A model generated the notes under the pieces. That model was given only the letters and a program-made list of their open reading frames with translations, searched no databases and was not told the origin of the DNA. The translations under genes were made by a program, and so were the position numbers. From the NCBI GenBank assembly GCA_034521835.1, contig JAXHMA010000004.1, forward strand, positions 496,001-560,000: DNA of 64,000 nt, in the 5' to 3' direction. This stretch comes from JAMQKA01 sp034521835. GTDB lineage: Bacteria; Bacteroidota; Rhodothermia; Balneolales; Balneolaceae. Position 1 is the first letter of the stretch. Every line of letters begins with the position of its first letter. Positions 56,453 through 64,000 of this stretch are shown here, piece after piece.

Positions 56453-56923
56453 TTATTTACTTGCCTGAGAAGTAGTTACAGTAAGAATACCCTTCATTCC
56501 AGCTTGGTAGTGACCCGGGAAGGTACAGACGTACTCATATTGACCGGGATCCTGTGGTACAGTAAACGTAACTTCAACCGTTTCCCCTCCGCCGGCCAAG
56601 GCCGTTGCCGCTACGATCTGATCTTTGTAGTCCGGGGCGATATAATCGTTATCCCGTGCCTGCATGGAGGCCATTACCAGCTCATCGACATTGGCGTCCT
56701 TGTCAATGACAACTACGTTGTGGGCCATCGCCGTTTTGGGGATCTGGCTCTTGGTGGTGAACTGAATGGTGATCTGCTCACCGGTTTCCGCTTCTATGGA
56801 TGTCACATCGAACTTCATGTTGTCGGTACCGATGATTTCAATGGTTCGCTGGGCCAGGGCCGTTGAAACTGCGGTGAACAGGGTAAGAGTTATGATAAGA
56901 GTGATTTTTATAAGTGACTTCAT
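56453..56923 (-). CDS. Azurin/plastocyanin-type cupredoxin
   Basis: 156 aa. Signal peptide ending TALAQR, then NMKFDVTSIEAETGEQITIQ. Copper ligands: His in KTAMAHNVVVID, and Cys, His and Met in YVCTFPGHYQAGMKG. The spacing (C-x4-H-x4-M) is one residue longer than in classic azurin (H-x3-M). It is periplasmic and probably the electron donor to NirK in the same operon, or an acceptor from the bc1/ACIII complex. Confidence 0.85.
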   Translation of the reverse strand: MKSLIKITLIITLTLFTAVSTALAQRTIEIIGTDNMKFDVTSIEAETGEQITIQFTTKSQIPKTAMAHNVVVIDKDANVDELVMASMQARDNDYIAPDYKDQIVAATALAGGGETVEVTFTVPQDPGQYEYVCTFPGHYQAGMKGILTVTTSQASK

Positions 56924-56990
56924 GGTTATTTCCTCGTTCGGATTTATTGGTATTGTTTTGTTAAGAGTGAATTCGTTTTGGGTGTGAATT

Positions 56991-57602
56991 TTATTCCTGC
57001 CCTTGTTTTTCGATTATAGAGCTGATTGTTGCAGCAGCTTTATCCATGGACTGGCTGAGTCCCTCCACGCGCTTGGCAATCCGTCCCTGCTCGTCCAGCA
57101 CCGTAACTAGGTTGGAATGTGCAAAATAGCCGTCGCTTGTCTGGGAATATTGCACGCCCAGCATCATTGCAAGGCTCCTCACGCTTGCGGCTTCAGCAGT
57201 CATAAAATGCCAGCCCGGTATATTTAATTGCTCTTTTTCGGCGTATTCGCGGAGCACCTCCGGCGTGTCGTTCTCGGTGTCAAAGGTGACCGCTAACACA
57301 TGTATGGAAGAGCGGTCCGCCTCATCAAGCATGCTGTACAGCCGCTTGGTATCCTGGATCAGCATCGGGCATACCTGCGTACAGTTGCCGTAAAACATGA
57401 CGACGATCACCGGCGCCCCGGAAAAATCCCTGAGCGAATAGGTATCGCCGCGGTGATCGATCCACTCGGTATCCAGGTGATAGAGCGAGTGCTCGGAGCT
57501 AACCGCACCCGCACCCAGGGCGTCGCTTTTCGCATGGTGGTGCTGGGCACTCAGGCCGGTGGCGAAACAGAACATCAACAGTATCATTAAGAGTGTTTTC
57601 AT
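56991..57602 (-). CDS. SCO1/SenC copper chaperone-like protein
   Basis: 203 aa. Signal peptide then histidine-rich AQHHHAKSD. The thioredoxin-like fold has the copper-binding MFYGNCTQVCPMLIQD (C-x3-C) and the downstream histidine in DGYFAHSNLVTVLDE. SCO proteins deliver copper to the CuA site of oxidases. Here the gene overlaps the nirV stop by 4 bases and precedes the cupredoxin gene, so delivery to NirK or to the cupredoxin is the more direct reading. Confidence 0.85.
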   Translation of the reverse strand: MKTLLMILLMFCFATGLSAQHHHAKSDALGAGAVSSEHSLYHLDTEWIDHRGDTYSLRDFSGAPVIVVMFYGNCTQVCPMLIQDTKRLYSMLDEADRSSIHVLAVTFDTENDTPEVLREYAEKEQLNIPGWHFMTAEAASVRSLAMMLGVQYSQTSDGYFAHSNLVTVLDEQGRIAKRVEGLSQSMDKAAATISSIIEKQGQE

Positions 57603-58409
57603 TGTACCGGGATTGCAGTTTCAGGGTTATTGTCAGCGTCGTAGGCGCACCGGAACCCCATGGTGGCGGTGACGCTTTGGGGACTGTAGCTCATGCGGGT
57701 GATATATCGGATGGAGGCCGCATAGCTATAGGCGTTGCCCAGTTGTTGCATGCGTCCCACCGTGCCGCAGTCCAAGGAGAGATCATCGGCAATGGGCGGC
57801 TTGAAATCCTGCACCCACTCCATGATCAATCCGAACTGGTCTTGTACCCCGTGGCGATTCTCAATACCTGTGGAGCCGACCGGCGGCGTGTTTTTGGTAT
57901 CCACGCTGGAGTACCAACTCATCAAACGCGCAGCAAAATTTCCTGCCTCTTCAGGAGATCTAAAATCCATGAGCTGGGCAGAGTATTCCCACTCGTTGAG
58001 GGTGGGGAGCCGTCCGCCGACCGATTGGCAGTAGGCATTTGCAGCAAACCACGAAACGTGGATTACGGGACGATTTCTGCCGATCGTTTGGGTAATTGGG
58101 ACGGGGGCCGCTCCAGTGTTTCAAATAGTCGCTGTTGGCAAAGACGGCCGGCGGTTCACCGGACTGCCATTGCTCATGTTCTGCTGTAAAGGCCTCGAAT
58201 TGCTCGTTGGTCACGGCCGTGGCATCCATGTAGAAAGAGTCAACAGGGATCGGTTCGCCTTCCACTTCTGGCATGACGGAGTGAAAAGATCCCGACGGAA
58301 CCAGCACCTGTTGGGCATGAGCCCATTCGCCCGCGGTGTTGACCAGGGCCATTACGGCTACAGTCAGCAAGAGCATGTTAACAGGTGCTATGTTCGTCAG
58401 GAGTTTCAT
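57599..58409 (-). CDS. nirV: NirV-like SUMF1-fold protein, frameshifted
   Basis: Starts MKLLTNIAPVNMLLLTVAVM with a signal peptide ending HAQQ, then the SUMF1/FGE-sulfatase domain: VPSGSFHSVMPEV, FYMDATAVTNEQFEAFTAEH. At about 58105, in a C-rich run, the frame shifts, and the text resumes IGRNRPVIHVSWFAANAYCQ, LPTLNEWEYSAQLMDF and MEWVQDFKPP, ending TATMGFRCAYD. The domain lies directly downstream of nirK, the position of nirV in many denitrifiers; its biochemical role is unknown. The typical paired cysteines of formylglycine enzymes are not evident. Only one shift, so probably functional. Confidence 0.75.
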
Positions 58410-58455
58410 TGGCTTACTTCCTTATCTAAATGTTGGTTGATGACCATGTACCGTC

Positions 58456-59586
58456 TTACTTACGCGGACCAGCTTTCAACGTCCCGGTGGCTCCTTTTTC
58501 GGCATCCGCAAATTCGTGGTCGATCAGGATGTATTTGCCTTCTTCGGGCACAATCATATCGATAGTGGCCGAGCTGGAGGCGCCAAGCAATACCGTCTGC
58601 ATGCCGCGCATCTCGTTAAAGGGATGCCCCTCGAGCCATATCCGGTCAAAGATGCCGCCGATAATGTGGAAGCTGGAAGTCCCGCTTGGTCCATTGTTAG
58701 AGACATGGAACCGTACGCGTTCACCGGCATTGGCCTCCAATGGCTGGTCATGCAGGATAGTCTGGTGCCCGTTGAATACCACGTGCGAGGGATTGCGATT
58801 TTGCGCAGCCTCATAGTCATACTGGAACAGCTCGCCGGGACCTTTGCGGAGGTAATATTCCGACTGAACAATCACATACTCCCTATCTACCTGCTGGTCA
58901 GTTGGGTATCCATCTTTGGGAGATACGACAACCGCCCCGTGCTGCCCCATGGCGGTGTGCATCAGCACGCTGGGCGTACCGCAGTGGTAGATGTAGGTGC
59001 CGGCATAGTTAGCAATCCAGTCAAATTTGATCGACTCACCGGGGGCAATGGATCGCCACTTGTCATCCTTGGCTACGGTACCGGCGTGGAAGTCCATGGA
59101 GTGCGGCATCGGCATGATGCCCGGTTGTGCTTTCATAAAATTGTTATTGGCCACTTGCTGCATGAAGGGAGAACCTTCCTTGGTTGGCTCGGTGATGGTC
59201 ACCTCTTCACCGGAGCGATTCTTCATGGTAAAGGTGATGCGGTCACCCTCTCTCACATGCAGCACCGGGCCCGGGACGGTGCCGCCGAAGGTCCAAGCGC
59301 GGTAGCGCACCCCGTCGGCCACTTCAATTTCCTGGGCGATGATGTCAATTCGTACATCATGATGGGTGTTACCCTCGTAGTCCAGCGGCTTCAGGTTGGG
59401 CAGCATGGTGACGTATTCACCCACGACTGGCGGGCCGTCATAATCCTCAGTAAACACTTCGGCCTCCGGCATGCCAAAGGTCATACCGTCTATTTCATAT
59501 TCATCCGTTTGGGCGTAGGCCAGGTTGGCAAACCCAACGATTAGTAATCCAAGTAAAAGTCGAAAGCTTAGTTTTGGCGTGTTCAT
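58456..59586 (-). CDS. nirK: Copper-containing nitrite reductase NirK
   Basis: 376 aa, signal peptide (LGLLIVGFANLAYAQ), two cupredoxin domains. Ligands: PHSMDFHAGTV (type-1 His, catalytic Asp, type-2 His), YHCGTPSVLMHTAMGQHG (type-2 His, type-1 Cys and His), the catalytic His in SSFHIIGGIFDRIW, and the third type-2 His in ILIDHEFADAEKG. In the type-1 site the position normally held by the axial Met is Gln (AMGQHG). The enzyme reduces nitrite to NO in the periplasm. It heads the nirK-nirV-SCO-cupredoxin operon and has palindromic boxes 30-130 bases upstream. Confidence 0.9.
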   Translation of the reverse strand: MNTPKLSFRLLLGLLIVGFANLAYAQTDEYEIDGMTFGMPEAEVFTEDYDGPPVVGEYVTMLPNLKPLDYEGNTHHDVRIDIIAQEIEVADGVRYRAWTFGGTVPGPVLHVREGDRITFTMKNRSGEEVTITEPTKEGSPFMQQVANNNFMKAQPGIMPMPHSMDFHAGTVAKDDKWRSIAPGESIKFDWIANYAGTYIYHCGTPSVLMHTAMGQHGAVVVSPKDGYPTDQQVDREYVIVQSEYYLRKGPGELFQYDYEAAQNRNPSHVVFNGHQTILHDQPLEANAGERVRFHVSNNGPSGTSSFHIIGGIFDRIWLEGHPFNEMRGMQTVLLGASSSATIDMIVPEEGKYILIDHEFADAEKGATGTLKAGPRK

Positions 59587-59615
59587 AATACTAGAGACTT
59601 TAGCTGTTAAGTTTT

Positions 59616-59631
59616 AAGACAAAATTGTCTT
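59616..59631 (-). promoter_or_regulatory. Palindromic regulator site 1 of nirK
   Basis: AAGACAAAATTGTCTT: two perfect 7-bp arms around two bases. Located 30-45 bases before the nirK start, overlapping the likely promoter. The AAGA half-site resembles the E. coli NsrR half-site. A good candidate for the Rrf2 protein encoded at 55410, acting as repressor. Confidence 0.55.
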
Positions 59632-59697
59632 TTATTATTTACTAGTATTATCGCAACTACCATGCCAAAGCCCCACAAATTTGGAGAAATAATAAAA

Positions 59698-59713
59698 AAG
59701 ACCTATGTATCTT
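59698..59713 (-). promoter_or_regulatory. Palindromic regulator site 2 of nirK
   Basis: AAGACCTATGTATCTT, the same AAGA/TCTT ends and length as site 1 but with weaker inner symmetry, 82 bases further upstream. It is inside an 8-bp perfect inverted repeat AAAAAAGA / TCTTTTTT. Confidence 0.4.
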
Positions 59714-60125
59714 TTTTGTGTGGTTGTACCATTGGTTGGATTATCAGGGGTAATTAGTTTCAATGAAATAGATTGTATTTCTGCAAGAATGGAGATGGGC
59801 GACTCTTGCAATTCTGCAATACTATAACTTTTGGATATTAGAAATAGTGGTATTACGGTTTTATTCAGGGCGAAATCTTCCGTATGTGATCTGTGATTTC
59901 CAAATAATGTTTAATAGAGAGGGACAAACTTATTTGATCTGTTTGGTGTATTCCAGGTTCAATCTTCCAGTGCTATCCCATCTTTCTTACATATATCGAG
60001 AAGCGAGATCCTGACCAGAAACTTTCACAAATTAAAACTTGCGAAAGTAGGGAAATTCAGCAGCCTGTTCGTACAAGTTTATAACTGGAGAGCAATCCAA
60101 ATACCATGCGAAGAGCTTGTACGGA

Positions 60126-61901
60126 TTAGTTATCCATTTTACCGCTTAATTCAATCCGCTCTTCCATAACATGGAGAGCTGTATCCACTGGTACCTCCTC
60201 CAGTGTCTGCCTATGGCCCGACGGCCAGCGAATGGTCAGCTGCCGAACATCCGAATCGGCCATTCCGAAGTAGAGCGATTTAGTGCCACTGCTTTGATAG
60301 GAACCGCCCGCTCGTACTTCTTGGTCAATCGTATGTCCGTCGGTTCGCACAAGCGTTGCGCGGGCCCCTATGGCATCCCGGTTTGAGACAGTCCCTTCCA
60401 GCGTTAATTTTAACCAGTGGTGGTTATTTTGCGTCGTGTTTGATAACAACTGTGGCCTGCCCCCGTCGATATTAGAGATCACCAGGTCGGGGCGACCATC
60501 ATTTTGTACATCCATGACTGCAATACCTCTCGAAACGCCATTATTTGGGAAATTTCCGACTGAACGAGTTACATCTTTAAATGAGCCATCGCCTCGGTTC
60601 TGGAAGAAAAGATTTTCGTCGTCTTTGGGATTTTCATCCCAGACGGGACCAGCGGCCATTACCAGGTCCGCATATCCATCCCGGTTGAAATCCGTAAACT
60701 CGACACCCCATCCCGACGAACGACGACTAGGGTTGAGGCCGGTGTAGGTGGTTGCATATTCATATCGGAGATCACCCAAGTTTTTGAATAAAGAGAGCAT
60801 GGAGCCCTCCAGGTTTGTGGTGACCAAGTCAATATCCCCGTCACCGTTAAAATCGGAGGCGGTTGTGCCCATGCTGCTTTTTACTTCGTTTACTCGTGCG
60901 GCAGCCCCCATTTCCATAAACGTGCCATCCCGGTTATTCAGGTACAGATGGTTTCTTGTCAGGTCGTTGGAAATATATAGATCCGGCCAGCCGTCGTTGT
61001 TAACATCAGACCATACGGCTGAAAGGCCCTTTCCCCCCTCATTAATGAGGCCCGATACCCTGGTTACATCGGTAAATGTACCGTCACCGTCATTCTGGAA
61101 GAGCAGCGACTCCTGGGCCTCAAAAAACGCTGGGAACAACTGGTGCTCCCCGTAAAGGTCGGAATTATCGATATCCCAGTCCACATTATTGATGATCACC
61201 AGGTCCAGATGTCCATCCCTGTTATAGTCCGCAGCGGCAGTGGAAGATCCAAAACAGGGGTGTTCCCCGCAGAGCCCTTCAAGGTTCAGTCCGGCGGAAT
61301 CCGTAACATCTGTAAAGATGCCCCCAACATTCCGGAAAAGCTGACCGCCATTGTACGAAGTGACATACAGGTCCGGACGACCGCTGTTATTATAATCGAA
61401 AAAAAGTGCGCCTTGGGGATAGCCCTCGATGTCACGCAAGCCCGCTTCTTCTGTTATATCCCGGAAAGTGCCGTCGCCCCTGTTTTGGAACAGCGTGGGG
61501 GGCGATACCTCCTGATCTTCATCATTGGAAAAAGACGGCATACTGGCGAAAAAGATATCTTCATATCCGTCCCCGTCCACATCAGCTACCGCAAGTCCAC
61601 CTCCCATTACCTCTAGGTACGATGGATTTGAGGAGTTCACGTTTGCGCGGTAAAAACTATCCAGCCCGGCCTGCATGGTGATATCCTCAAAGGTAAACGT
61701 TTCACTGTTCCTGATTTCAGCAGTTTGGGTATCGATTTCTTCAGTGTGAACCCAGGGCTCGTTGAACAGCAGGTTCAGCAGCGGAATTCTGTGTGGCCCA
61801 TAATTATTTACGGCCAGCAGAAGCTGGGCAAACAGGAAAAGCGTACCGAGTATTTTTACTTTCGGCGAAAGGGAACCGCTGTTTGTTTTCTGGTTATCCA
61901 T
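60126..61901 (-). CDS. CRTAC1-like exported protein with FG-GAP repeats
   Basis: 591 aa. N-terminal membrane segment (VKILGTLFLFAQLLLAV) anchors or exports it. It has at least six FG-GAP/VCBS blades with calcium-type DxDxDG motifs, such as AVADVDGDGYEDIFFASM, AAADYNRDGHLDLVIINN and ASDFNGDGDIDLVTTNLE, which build a beta-propeller. A C-terminal ASPIC/UnbV domain is TIRWPSGHRQTLEEVP. No catalytic function known. It overlaps the permease gene by 8 bases, so they are translationally coupled. Confidence 0.85.
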   Translation of the reverse strand: MDNQKTNSGSLSPKVKILGTLFLFAQLLLAVNNYGPHRIPLLNLLFNEPWVHTEEIDTQTAEIRNSETFTFEDITMQAGLDSFYRANVNSSNPSYLEVMGGGLAVADVDGDGYEDIFFASMPSFSNDEDQEVSPPTLFQNRGDGTFRDITEEAGLRDIEGYPQGALFFDYNNSGRPDLYVTSYNGGQLFRNVGGIFTDVTDSAGLNLEGLCGEHPCFGSSTAAADYNRDGHLDLVIINNVDWDIDNSDLYGEHQLFPAFFEAQESLLFQNDGDGTFTDVTRVSGLINEGGKGLSAVWSDVNNDGWPDLYISNDLTRNHLYLNNRDGTFMEMGAAARVNEVKSSMGTTASDFNGDGDIDLVTTNLEGSMLSLFKNLGDLRYEYATTYTGLNPSRRSSGWGVEFTDFNRDGYADLVMAAGPVWDENPKDDENLFFQNRGDGSFKDVTRSVGNFPNNGVSRGIAVMDVQNDGRPDLVISNIDGGRPQLLSNTTQNNHHWLKLTLEGTVSNRDAIGARATLVRTDGHTIDQEVRAGGSYQSSGTKSLYFGMADSDVRQLTIRWPSGHRQTLEEVPVDTALHVMEERIELSGKMDN

Positions 61902-63057
61902 AATATGTCATTAAGAGTTCAAAGGTCCACCCGGTTGCAATTCCAATGAGTAACGTAGCAACCATCAACAGCAGGGGCGCGGCGTGGCCCACGTCTTTCC
62001 TTAGCATGAAGTAACTGACGATGCTTACCGACGGGGCGGTAACCAAGAGGGCAGCTGCCGGTCCCATACCCATGCCGATAAATACGAAACCCAGCACAAG
62101 CGGGATCTCGAATAGTGTGGGAATAGCAATCAGCGTGCCGAATACGGACGTGATGACAATAGCGAGTAAACCACTGCCAAGGTAGGTCTCCACGACACCG
62201 GGCGGAAGCATCAACCGAATGATGGCCGCCAGAAACATTGCTGCTGTCATCGGTATAAACAGACGGTAGGCTATTTCCACACTGCTGTTCCACCACTTTT
62301 TGAGAGCGACAAAGCCTGACTTGCCCCACCCAAGAGGTTCTAGGCCCTGATCAGGTATAGCACATTCCGCAGCCTCCTCAGAGATCGTATCACTTCCGAG
62401 ATAGTTCGCCCCAGATAGGATCAGGTCACCTTTAAAATAGCTCACCAGTTTCACTACCAGTGGCGTAAAAATGACTACCAGCAATAAGGAGGCTATTATT
62501 CGCCCCCAAGCCGCGGGACCGGGAAACAGCACAAAAATGGTAGCCAACCCCATGACATTCAACAAGGCCGCTCCCATGACGACTCCAAGAGTGGTTTCGG
62601 GATTGGCTCCCCGATCTTTCCAACCCAGTGCTACAGGTACCGAACAGGCGCTGCACATCATCAGGGGTGCCCCGAGCAGCCCCCCGTATGCCGATCCCTT
62701 CGTACCACTGGAATTCAGCAGCCGCCGGATAACCCCCTGCGGAAGCACCAGGCTGGTAATGGCGCCTCCAATCCAAAAAGCAAACAGCATACCGATAGCG
62801 TTATTATCGGCCATATTAATACCGGTGGGAATCCATGAAAGCCAGTACGGCCAGCCCTCACGTGAGATCAACTCCGTAAACGTATTGGGAGCGCCGGTTG
62901 CCAGTACCGTCAATATTTCTGACTTCTGCTGTACGGCGGGCCAGCGGGTATAGTGCATAAATATCCACCAAAGGAATAGCGTAATTCCGATTCCAAACCA
63001 TGTTTGTTTGGGTACGGATTGTATAGGCTTCACCATTTTACGAAAAAATAATCTCAT
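61894..63057 (-). CDS. Membrane permease (PF03773/ArsP-like)
   Basis: 387 aa with about eight to ten membrane segments. Conserved PLMMCSACSVPVALG holds a cysteine pair in the membrane, as in the permease family that includes ArsP. Other segments: LVVIFTPLVVKLVSYF and SVFGTLIAIPTLFEIPLVLG, then APSVSIVSYFMLRKD. Substrate unknown; metal(loid) or organo-metal transport is possible. Overlaps CRTAC1 by 8 bases, and ctaA follows upstream with an 81-base gap, suggesting one transcript of all three. Confidence 0.75.
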   Translation of the reverse strand: MRLFFRKMVKPIQSVPKQTWFGIGITLFLWWIFMHYTRWPAVQQKSEILTVLATGAPNTFTELISREGWPYWLSWIPTGINMADNNAIGMLFAFWIGGAITSLVLPQGVIRRLLNSSGTKGSAYGGLLGAPLMMCSACSVPVALGWKDRGANPETTLGVVMGAALLNVMGLATIFVLFPGPAAWGRIIASLLLVVIFTPLVVKLVSYFKGDLILSGANYLGSDTISEEAAECAIPDQGLEPLGWGKSGFVALKKWWNSSVEIAYRLFIPMTAAMFLAAIIRLMLPPGVVETYLGSGLLAIVITSVFGTLIAIPTLFEIPLVLGFVFIGMGMGPAAALLVTAPSVSIVSYFMLRKDVGHAAPLLLMVATLLIGIATGWTFELLMTYYG

Positions 63058-63138
63058 AATGATTACCCAAGTTTAGTTTCCCACATGCAAAAAATTAATC
63101 CCATAAATTGTCACATTCTCCGATAATCTTAACACCAG

Positions 63139-64000
63139 TTATCGGATTTTAGAACTTAGTACCTTGCTTGCATACTCTGCCTTTTTATGAGTTGAACCCG
63201 CCTGCATCAGCTCATGGTGGTATAGGCCCCAAAAGAAAAGCACGATCAGCGCGCCGGCTTGATGCAGGACTCCCATTACGATATGCACTTGCGATATAAC
63301 GGTTGCAATGCCAAGCAAGTACTGAAGGAGTACCACTGCCAGCAGCCATCCCGCTTTCTGTTTTAGCTGTCCAGTTGCAACTGTTTTATAATTCGTCCAC
63401 CAAAAACCAACAACGACCACACCCAAAGCTGTTCCCAGGATACGATGTGTCCACTGCACCATTCCGGGATTCTCTGCCAGATTTACCACAGCCGGCTGCA
63501 GGGCCCAGGCATTCCGGGGCAGCCAGGTACCGTTCATTGCGGGAAACGTATTATACATATACCCGGCATCAAGGCCGGCGGTTAAGGCGCCCCAAATCAC
63601 CTGAGCACTAAATAAGAGCAATAAAACATAGGACCATCGCTTCAAGGAGGAAGTGTTTATGGGAGAGGAATGCATGGTAGATCTTTGGCTCAAATCCAGT
63701 GCATACCAGATGCAGCATCCCATTAGGACCATCGCCAGTACCAGGTGCAGGGCTAACCGGTAATGACTGACATAGGGCAGGTCCACCAGGCCGCTTTTAA
63801 CCATGAACCAGCCCACGCCACCCTGCAGCGCTCCCAGCCCAAATAGTATCCAGGCTCGTTTTAGCATTATATAATCGAAATACCCACGGTACCAGAAGAA
63901 CCCAAACGGAATTAGGAATACCAGCCCGATCAGCCGTCCCAGCAGTCGGTGGAGGTATTCCCAAAAGAAAATAGTCTTGAATTCCACCAGCGACATTCCC
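63139..64000 (-). CDS. ctaA: Heme A synthase (CtaA/Cox15), 5' end beyond the window
   Basis: 287 residues visible. The frame is open to the edge, so the N-terminus is missing. Text: FKTIFFWEYLHRLLGRLIGL (heme-ligand His), LGALQGGVGWFMVKSGL, HYRLALHLVLAMVLMGC, then QVIWGALTAGLDAGYMYNTF, QWTHRILGTALG and VHIVMGVLHQAGALIV. These give the four conserved histidines of the two heme-binding halves. It oxidises heme O to heme A for aa3-type oxidases. The start of the visible text (MSLVEFK) is internal. Upstream of the permease on the same strand. Confidence 0.85.
   Translation of the reverse strand, partial: GMSLVEFKTIFFWEYLHRLLGRLIGLVFLIPFGFFWYRGYFDYIMLKRAWILFGLGALQGGVGWFMVKSGLVDLPYVSHYRLALHLVLAMVLMGCCIWYALDLSQRSTMHSSPINTSSLKRWSYVLLLLFSAQVIWGALTAGLDAGYMYNTFPAMNGTWLPRNAWALQPAVVNLAENPGMVQWTHRILGTALGVVVVGFWWTNYKTVATGQLKQKAGWLLAVVLLQYLLGIATVISQVHIVMGVLHQAGALIVLFFWGLYHHELMQAGSTHKKAEYASKVLSSKIR

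Larger units (their letters stand above)
59587..60125. other. Upstream region of nirK
   Basis: About 540 bases between nirK and CRTAC1. No gene. It contains two palindromic candidate regulator sites near nirK (59616-59631, 59698-59713). Confidence 0.5.

Noticed and set aside
57300..57590. Plus-strand open frame inside the SCO gene
   Set aside because: Shadow of SCO, which has the copper motif in the minus frame.
58516..59544. Long plus-strand open frame (342 codons) opposite nirK
   Set aside because: Its codons are the reverse complement of well-supported nirK text and it has no recognisable domain; nirK covers the same DNA with all copper ligands.
1..64000. CRISPR arrays and cas genes
   Set aside because: No regularly spaced direct repeats and no Cas protein motifs were found by reading.

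Overview
The window looks like chromosomal DNA of a Balneolota/Rhodothermota-type bacterium, close to the Bacteroidota, with moderate GC. This is inference. It rests on DUF3179, DUF5777 and DUF4168 proteins, a LytS/LytTR pair, a YtxJ-type thiol protein, P460/c-type cytochromes, few strong Shine-Dalgarno sites and TAnnTTTG-like promoter words. No rRNA operon, CRISPR array or complete tRNA was seen.

Region by region. (1) 0-9.4 kb: small ORFs, a wrecked multi-PAS histidine kinase, two methyltransferases, an MFS transporter, a DksA/TraR remnant and a frameshifted prfC. (2) 9.7-13.4 kb: truncated rhodanese, flavodoxin-like reductase, and a membrane protein coupled to a mercuric-reductase-like flavoprotein. 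(3) 13.5-21.6 kb: an extracytoplasmic island with DUF3047, three DUF3179 genes (one intact), an outer-membrane barrel, a zinc anti-sigma-like protein, an ECF sigma factor, an alpha/beta hydrolase and a YiiX-type hydrolase. (4) 21.5-25.1 kb: a broken flavoprotein, then AraC, AhpD-like and YtxJ genes. (5) 25.2-35.4 kb: a gene graveyard holding two copies of a small inverted-repeat element and remnants of GH3, IS30, HIT (twice), gap, pncB and haloacid dehalogenase genes, with a few intact genes. (6) 35.7-43.5 kb: CcdA/TlpA diverging from P460, cytochrome c, YceI and DUF5777 genes, then a barrel protein and LytS/LytTR. (7) 44-52.7 kb: IS5-like and decayed IS1380 elements, DsrE, HbpS-like, sulfatase and PhoD genes. 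(8) 53-55.2 kb: the 3' part of a tRNA-Asp, a P4-type integrase and a decayed AbiE toxin-antitoxin pair. (9) 55.4-64 kb: a nitrite-respiration region with an Rrf2 regulator and a CopD-like protein, facing nirK-nirV-SCO-cupredoxin, with CRTAC1, a permease and ctaA upstream.

How the genes fit together. NirK reduces nitrite to NO, the cupredoxin probably supplies electrons, SCO may deliver copper, and the Rrf2 protein with Fe-S-type cysteines is a plausible NO sensor. Related 16-bp palindromic sites lie before nirK and before rrf2. The ECF/anti-sigma pair probably controls the DUF3179/barrel genes around it.

A caution runs through the window. Many conserved genes (prfC, gap, ccdA, the LytTR regulator, nirV, the DUF3179 genes) carry single-base indels, several in homopolymers, so sequencing error is a real alternative. 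Elsewhere, stop codons at glutamine positions and large internal deletions show true decay.
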